From Bdellovibrio bacteriovorus (GTDB lineage Bacteria; Bdellovibrionota; Bdellovibrionia; Bdellovibrionales; Bdellovibrionaceae), in the NCBI RefSeq assembly GCF_002208115.1, contig NZ_CP020946.1, positions 310,001-374,000 on the forward strand: a DNA stretch of 64,000 nt, in the 5' to 3' direction. How positions within the stretch are numbered: the stretch's first letter is position 1; the number at the start of each line of letters is the position of its first letter. The notes under the pieces are model-generated. The model was not told where the DNA came from. It did not search any database and saw only the letters and a list, made by a program, of their open reading frames with translations. This document shows, one piece after another, positions 60,394 to 64,000 of this stretch. The position numbers and the translations under genes were made by a program.

Positions 60394-60500
60394 CGAACAT
60401 TACTTTGCGTAAGTAGTTTGTTCGGCATTCGAACCTCCTCGGAAAACGAAGAGGCTCAAATTCCATAAAAAGCGAAATGAGGAAGCTCATTTCGCTTTTT
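60394..60500 (+). ncRNA. Candidate small RNA: two hairpins plus an intrinsic terminator
   Basis: Three consecutive stem-loops on the plus strand: 60394-60424 (CGAACA/TGTTCG with an inner TACTT/AAGTA), 60434-60454 (CCTC-c-TCG/CGA-a-GAGG around GAAAA) and 60467-60500, a perfect 15-bp terminator hairpin. No long open frame occupies the plus strand here. This is the architecture of a trans-acting small RNA of about 110-190 nt starting after fxsA, or of a long fxsA 3' UTR. No promoter was recognised. Confidence 0.4.
60467..60500. terminator. 15-bp perfect intrinsic terminator
   Basis: AAAAAGCGAAATGAG (60467-60481) pairs perfectly with CTCATTTCGCTTTTT (60486-60500), loop GAAG, with T-rich ends on both strands. 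It can serve fxsA or the candidate small RNA on the plus strand and any transcript on the minus strand. Confidence 0.92.
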
Positions 60501-60591
60501 GCATTTCACATACCCAATCTTCCCAAACCCTCGAAGCAGTCTCATAGCGCTCGTGCGCAATTTTGCTCCAACCTAAAATGATCTGATTGTC
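60487..60591 (-). pseudogene. C-terminal remnant of a lost gene
   Basis: A 34-codon minus-strand open frame ends in TGA inside the 15-bp terminator and reads with protein-like composition (GWSKIAHERYETASRVWEDW, then VCEMQKAK). It has no start codon: a TAG lies directly upstream. The end-plus-terminator arrangement looks like the tail of a deleted gene. It may also be chance. Confidence 0.3.
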
Positions 60592-60609
60592 CTACCAAGC
60601 TGTCGTTGT

Positions 60610-60743
60610 GGCAGAGGGAGGATAAAGACGAATCCGCTGCAAGTTCCGCAGCGAAAACAAAAAACGCCGGCGGAAGCCAGCGTTAATAGTGTAGAGCGAG
60701 GATGTGTTCGAAGCGGCGGGGTCGGCTTTAGCCTCTCTCTGCC
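60610..60743. repeat. 18-bp near-perfect inverted repeat enclosing two further hairpins
   Basis: 60610-60627 can pair with 60726-60743 over 18 positions (one G-T and one A-G exception). Inside are CGCTGC/GCAGCG (60635-60640 and 60648-60653) and the terminator hairpin 60663-60684. Comparing the two arms as repeats, similarity extends for about 33 bases (roughly 26 identical), so it may be an inverted duplication rather than just an RNA fold. As RNA, it would form a multi-branch structure. Confidence 0.6.
60663..60684 (-). terminator. Intrinsic terminator of the penicillin-binding protein gene
   Basis: On the minus strand AACGC-t-GGC pairs with GCC-g-GCGTT (one mismatch, loop TTCC) followed by six T, 72 bases past the stop at 60756. 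Confidence 0.8.
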
Positions 60744-60755
60744 GCATCCGGGAGC

Positions 60756-62048
60756 CTACTTGGTGGAAGAAACCACGCGCCCGTTTTTAGGTTGGTTCGA
60801 AACCACTGGGCCGAAGTATTTGCGGAACATGGACTGACCCAAATGCGCAGATTTAACTGTCCAGAATTTTTTGTTCACAGTGATAGCAGCAACCGCGATC
60901 TTGCGTTCGCCATCTTGGGCGTAGCCCACGAACCAGTCAGTGCGACCTCTTGGGTTGTCGCCAGTCAGGTGACCGGTTTTACCGCCCATTTCGATTTCAC
61001 GGAACTTGCGGTCTTTGGTGATCGGGCGGAACGAGCGGCGGGAGGTTCCTGCCAGGACTGTTCTTTCCATCAGCTCTCGCACTTTCGCGGCGGATTCTTT
61101 GGTCATGATCGTGCCGTTGTTCAAAGTTGAACCCTCGTAAAGGGATTCGCCTTTTTCATCAGTCACATTGCGCACAAGGTAAGGGATTACAACCTGACCG
61201 TCGTTGGCGACAGCAGCGGCGATCATTGCGCCTTGAACCGGGCTCATGCGGTTGGTTTTGTTGTAACCGGAAGCCACTTCAGCCATTTCAAAGCCTTTGC
61301 CTGGCGGAACGTAAGCCACACCCATTTCAACCGGGAAGTCCGCGGGGATTTCCTGATTGAACATGAAGCGGTTGGCGTATTCGTTCAGGTCTTCGGGGTG
61401 CAGGTTTTCGATGCTCAGACGACCGAAAGCCGTGTTGATCGAGCGGGCGAAGGCGTCTTTCAGGGTGATCACGTTGGTCCAACGGGTCACTTTGTCAGAA
61501 AGAACGTTTTTCTTGTACAGAGTGTAAGCGCCGCCGTTGTAGCGGATCTTGCTTTCAGGGCTGACGCCGGCTTTATCAACTGCCGCTGTGGCCGTGACAA
61601 CCTTGAAAACGGAAGCGGCCGGGAACGTGGCCTGCAGATTCAGGTTCGGAGCATCGGCATCGTCACGCTGGAAGCTCGACATTACCAGAACTTCTCCGGT
61701 CATTGCGTCGATCATAAAGACCGCGCCATAGTCAGGCTTGTAGGATTTCAGCAGGCGGTCGGCTTCACGTTGAAGAGTGTCGTCGATGGTGTAGTTCAAT
61801 TTCACGGCCTGCTCTTCGCCGTTCCATGGGATCTTAAGAGACTCTGGCAGATCATTGGCGCGAACTTTCGAGCCAATGGCTTTTGCCAACTGAGTGCGCT
61901 GTTCAAGTTGAGATTTGATTTTCTTGTGAGCTTGAACCTCTTGGCTGTCCGCAGAGGACGTAAAACCTAACAGAGAATAAAGGCCTACCAGGCAAGCTCC
62001 TGAAAAAACGAGCAGTTTTAGCAACTTATAATTGTTTTTAGATGACAT
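60756..62048 (-). CDS. Penicillin-binding transpeptidase, membrane-anchored
   Basis: 430 residues. One N-terminal helix (LLKLLVFSGACLVGLYSLLG) anchors it in the inner membrane. The transpeptidase triad is complete: S-x-x-K in FPAASVFKVVTA (S146 from this start), S-x-N in FARSINTAFGR and K-T-G in MGGKTGHLTG. There is no glycosyltransferase domain and no PBP dimer domain, so it is a short class B-like enzyme, close to FtsI/PbpA or penicillin-sensing BlaR-type folds. It crosslinks peptidoglycan or acts in cell shape. Start 62048 (MSSKNNYK) is the likely one; 14 codons more are open upstream but lack a ribosome-binding site. Confidence 0.88.
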   Translation of the reverse strand: MSSKNNYKLLKLLVFSGACLVGLYSLLGFTSSADSQEVQAHKKIKSQLEQRTQLAKAIGSKVRANDLPESLKIPWNGEEQAVKLNYTIDDTLQREADRLLKSYKPDYGAVFMIDAMTGEVLVMSSFQRDDADAPNLNLQATFPAASVFKVVTATAAVDKAGVSPESKIRYNGGAYTLYKKNVLSDKVTRWTNVITLKDAFARSINTAFGRLSIENLHPEDLNEYANRFMFNQEIPADFPVEMGVAYVPPGKGFEMAEVASGYNKTNRMSPVQGAMIAAAVANDGQVVIPYLVRNVTDEKGESLYEGSTLNNGTIMTKESAAKVRELMERTVLAGTSRRSFRPITKDRKFREIEMGGKTGHLTGDNPRGRTDWFVGYAQDGERKIAVAAITVNKKFWTVKSAHLGQSMFRKYFGPVVSNQPKNGRVVSSTK

Positions 62049-62184
62049 TATTTTATGGTAGCACCAATTTTTTAACGCTTTCAAGGGCATTCTCAGAAGA
62101 AGTCACTGGAAATGCCATTCTGGTGCGCTTTTCAGGCCTATTCCTCGTGACTCTCGAGGGGACTTGGACTAAAGACTAATAAGC

Positions 62185-62793
62185 ATGAAGACCAAAGAAC
62201 GCATTCTCGTCACCTCCATCGAACTCTTCAATCGCAGCGGCGTTGTGGCTATCACGACAAATCATATCGCGAAAGCCATGGATATCAGCCCCGGCAACCT
62301 GTATTTCCACTATGACAACAAGGAAGAGATCCTGATTGAGCTGTTTAAGAGAATGGCGAAAGAGACCTACGACGTCTGGCGCCCCAGCCGTGCCAAGAAG
62401 TCGACTCCGCTGGTCTTCATCAGCGACAACTTCGAGTTGTACTGGCGCTATCGTTTCTTCCACCGCGAAATGTACGCCCTTCGCCGCCGTGACCAGCAAC
62501 TGGCGAAGATGTGGCGCAACCACATCCAGAAAATGATGAAACTGATGGTCATCCTTTACCGCCAGTGGGTGAAGGACGGCAAAATGGTGAAGATCGCCGA
62601 AGTTTCTGAAATGCAGTACATCGCCGAATCCCTGCTGGCGATGGCGACGACCTTCCTGCAGTTCTTTGAATCCGCAGAAAAGCAGCCCGGCAAGCGCAGC
62701 ATCGAGCGTGGTAAACGCCACGTGGCCCGTCTGTTGTTGCCATATACTTCTGGCGAAACAAAGAACGAGTTTGAAAAATTTCTAAAGTCCTAG
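62185..62793 (+). CDS. TetR-family transcriptional regulator
   Basis: 202 residues. N-terminal helix-turn-helix: TNHIAKAMDISPGNLYFHYDNKEEI (residues about 28-52) with the family G-N-L-Y-x-H-Y. The C-terminal ligand domain is helical and basic. Targets are unknown; it is divergent from the penicillin-binding protein gene (136-base gap), a usual place for self-regulation and regulation of the neighbour. No clear palindromic operator was found. Confidence 0.88.
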   Translation: MKTKERILVTSIELFNRSGVVAITTNHIAKAMDISPGNLYFHYDNKEEILIELFKRMAKETYDVWRPSRAKKSTPLVFISDNFELYWRYRFFHREMYALRRRDQQLAKMWRNHIQKMMKLMVILYRQWVKDGKMVKIAEVSEMQYIAESLLAMATTFLQFFESAEKQPGKRSIERGKRHVARLLLPYTSGETKNEFEKFLKS

Positions 62794-62882
62794 CCTAAAA
62801 TGTCACCTGAGGGCGAATATAAGCCGTTCTCAGCTGGCAGACTCATTGCTTTAGGTCAGAGTCATCAACGAAAGGCTCTGAC

Positions 62883-63227
62883 ATGAAAACCATCGCCACA
62901 TTCTTCGCCGTGATTCTGTTTGCTTCCAATTCCATGGCGGCTTCCCAGTGTGCAGAGCTTAAAAAAGAACTTCAGGCCATGCAGAAGGCTCAGGCCCAGA
63001 TCATGGCAAGCCTGGTGAACAATCACGAAACTTTCGCGTCTTCTTTGGAGGAATACTCCACGACAATGAAAACAGCCAAGGGGTCGGCTGTGAAAGCCGT
63101 CTCGAAAGAGATGGATCAATCCGCTCAAGCCTTCCGCACTCGCGGAGTTCAGGGGAAAAAGATGGCCACACAACTTAACGCCGCAACCGGGGATTTGCTG
63201 GCGCGTGTGGCTTCTTGTCTTAATTAG
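62883..63227 (+). CDS. Small secreted helical protein, unknown
   Basis: 114 residues. Signal peptide (KTIATFFAVILFASNSMA), then an all-helical mature domain (CAELKKELQAMQKAQAQIMA, VSKEMDQSAQAFRTRGVQGK) with two cysteines near its ends (SQCAEL and ASCLN) that could close a helical hairpin. Resembles secreted four-helix or coiled proteins in general size but no family is recognised. It is followed by two hairpins, the second a terminator. Confidence 0.7.
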   Translation: MKTIATFFAVILFASNSMAASQCAELKKELQAMQKAQAQIMASLVNNHETFASSLEEYSTTMKTAKGSAVKAVSKEMDQSAQAFRTRGVQGKKMATQLNAATGDLLARVASCLN

Positions 63228-63248
63228 TCTTTATATATGCCTGTGGGA

Positions 63249-63268
63249 CGCTTCTCGGGGGAGAAGCG
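63249..63268 (+). other. Perfect 8-bp hairpin upstream of the terminator
   Basis: CGCTTCTC (63249-63256) pairs with GAGAAGCG (63261-63268), loop GGGG, 22 bases after the stop of the small secreted gene. It could stabilise the mRNA 3' end. Confidence 0.55.
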
Positions 63269-63282
63269 ATCCTGAATCGTGC

Positions 63283-63308
63283 AAGGCGACCTCATAGCAG
63301 GTCGCCTT
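63283..63308 (+). terminator. Intrinsic terminator of the small secreted gene
   Basis: AAGGCGACCT (63283-63292) pairs perfectly with AGGTCGCCTT (63299-63308), followed by a T-rich stretch (CTTTATTTC). Confidence 0.85.
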
Positions 63309-63691
63309 CTTTATTTCTGGGCCTTGTTCTAAGGGCTTTCAACGACTGTCAGTCGGCAAACTCGCTTCAATCTGAGATTCTTCGAGGGAAAAAGCCCCTT
63401 TCTATTTTCATTTCGCAAACTGAGGGCTAGAATTCTAACGCGTTGCGAGTTTGAGCGGGCGATCTAATCAAAATTGGGATTATAATTGTAAGAAGATGAC
63501 TTGGAGATGGGTTTTTGAGGTCAGCCGCTATGGCGCTCCCATGGCCGCAGTTAAGGATTCGTCAGGATTTACAACGCTTTATTTAATTTTAAGTTAATGT
63601 AAGATTTTTTGCTTGCAAAAATTACAGGTCTAGAACTTAATAGGTCAGTTCCAAATTGGCACTTAAGCTGGAAGGAACTCGAGGGGGCAAT
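63309..63691. other. Intergenic region before the DksA-like gene
   Basis: About 380 bases without a confident gene. It contains a 9-bp inverted repeat, CAAACTCGC (63357-63365) and GCGAGTTTG (63445-63453), a palindrome TAGAATTCTA near 63428-63437, a TATAAT at 63481-63486 and a 33-codon open frame 63496-63597 (M-T-W-R-W start, no strong ribosome-binding site). AT-rich sequence from 63580 on probably holds the promoter of the next gene (TTGCTT at 63612, TAGAAC 16 bases later). Confidence 0.35.
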
Positions 63692-64000
63692 ATGGCTATC
63701 TCTGAAAAGCTGGTGACTGAATGTCGTACAAAGCTTTTGCAAACGAAGCAGGATATCCTCAATAGAGTGAAAGAAGCTCGTTTGAACTTGGACCAGAATG
63801 AGGAAAAGGGCGGCGATGAAGGCGACCAAACGGTTCGCGTTTTGGCTGAACAAGAATTCCTCAGCATGCATGAAAGACTGCGTGGTCAACTGATGGAAAT
63901 CGAAAGCGCCTTGGCTCGCATTGAGGGCGGCACATTCGGTTACTGCGAAGAGACTGAAGAGGCGATTGAGCCTGAAAGACTTCGCGCTATTCCTTGGACT
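63692..64000 (+). CDS. DksA/TraR-family protein, C-terminus outside the window
   Basis: 103 visible residues from ATG 63692 (GAGGGGG 5 bases upstream), open to the window end. A long coiled coil (residues 1-80) leads to the family tail GTFGYCEETEEAIEPERLRAIP. The first zinc-finger position is C-x-x-T rather than C-x-x-C, as in single-cysteine DksA relatives of some alpha-proteobacteria. DksA-type proteins bind RNA polymerase with ppGpp and adjust rRNA and amino-acid gene transcription. The remaining zinc ligands would lie beyond the window. Confidence 0.85.
   Translation, partial: MAISEKLVTECRTKLLQTKQDILNRVKEARLNLDQNEEKGGDEGDQTVRVLAEQEFLSMHERLRGQLMEIESALARIEGGTFGYCEETEEAIEPERLRAIPWT

Noticed and set aside
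60425-60440. GGTTCGAA on the minus strand, suggestive of a tRNA T-loop
   Set aside because: The flanking five bases on each side are not complementary and no acceptor, D or anticodon stem can be drawn.
63496-63597. 33-codon open frame before the DksA-like gene
   Set aside because: Weak ribosome-binding site, TATAAT only 10 bases upstream, and no hydrophobic or repeat signature; kept only as a remark in the intergenic entry.
1-64000. Mobile elements, CRISPR arrays, rRNA or prophage genes
   Set aside because: No transposase, integrase, repeat-spacer pattern, rRNA sequence or phage gene was seen anywhere in the window.

Overview
The window looks like chromosomal DNA of a Bdellovibrio-type predatory bacterium (Bdellovibrionota). 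No rRNA or marker gene here proves this. The inference rests on the mix of genes: many secreted proteins and lipoproteins, several peptidoglycan enzymes, two solute-binding proteins without transporters, complete modules for burning leucine and aromatic amino acids, tightly packed TAATG/ATGA-overlapping genes, and moderate GC. I see no insertion sequence, prophage, CRISPR array, rRNA or tRNA gene. Coding density is high and genes run on both strands in short operons.

Layout. 1-3.6 kb (mostly minus): a cut-off secreted protein, an endonuclease/exonuclease/phosphatase-fold protein, a GNAT acetyltransferase, a striking 27-bp perfect inverted repeat, a TPMT-type methyltransferase and a membrane-anchored protein. 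3.6-9.5 kb (plus): a leucine/isovalerate catabolic operon (hotdog protein, methylcrotonyl-CoA carboxylase encoded as three polypeptides, methylglutaconyl-CoA hydratase, HMG-CoA lyase). 9.5-15.8 kb: a lytic transglycosylase, a solute-binding protein, an L,D-transpeptidase-like protein, and a TonB plus TonB-dependent receptor pair. 16-19.1 kb (plus): an ABC-F ATPase and a large unknown protein. 19.1-26.5 kb (minus): a DUF2799 lipoprotein, a second ABC-F ATPase and panD-coaX-coaBC-panC-panB-panG, nearly the whole pathway to 4'-phosphopantetheine in one overlapping transcription unit. 26.6-31.6 kb: small secreted proteins, an SDR oxidoreductase, a second solute-binding protein and an outer-membrane barrel. 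31.7-39.2 kb: an HAD 5'-nucleotidase, a rhodanese, a formylglycine-enzyme-like lipoprotein, an M13 peptidase, a PIF1-type helicase, a frameshifted outer-membrane barrel and an unlisted 38-residue membrane protein. 39.4-42.9 kb (plus): hppD, ribD, a tandem-PspC protein and two small proteins. 42.9-47.8 kb (minus): PhoD-like phosphatase, TrmJ-like methyltransferase, phenylalanine hydroxylase and hldD. 47.9-53.8 kb: S41 protease, esterase, hemerythrin, and a divergent SelO-family pseudokinase. 54-57.2 kb: a hybrid histidine kinase with a PilZ-like response regulator. 57.2-60.3 kb: ATP-grasp protein with peroxiredoxin, divergent from exonuclease III and FxsA. 60.3-64 kb: a structured intergenic region, a penicillin-binding protein, a TetR regulator, a small secreted protein and the start of a DksA/TraR-family gene.

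How it fits together. Phenylalanine hydroxylase plus HPP dioxygenase, and the leucine module, suit a cell living on prey protein. The pantothenate/CoA operon supplies the cofactor those pathways use. Murein hydrolase, L,D-transpeptidase-like, PBP and heptose-epimerase genes concern the envelope. Items I rate most worth a second look are the SelO-like protein with an apparently replaced catalytic lysine (50681-52537), the split MCC alpha subunit, the PanG-containing CoA operon, the 27-bp inverted repeat at 1983-2057, the structured intergenic region at 60390-60745, the peroxiredoxin/ATP-grasp pair and the frameshift at about 38130. All names come from reading motifs; no database search was possible.
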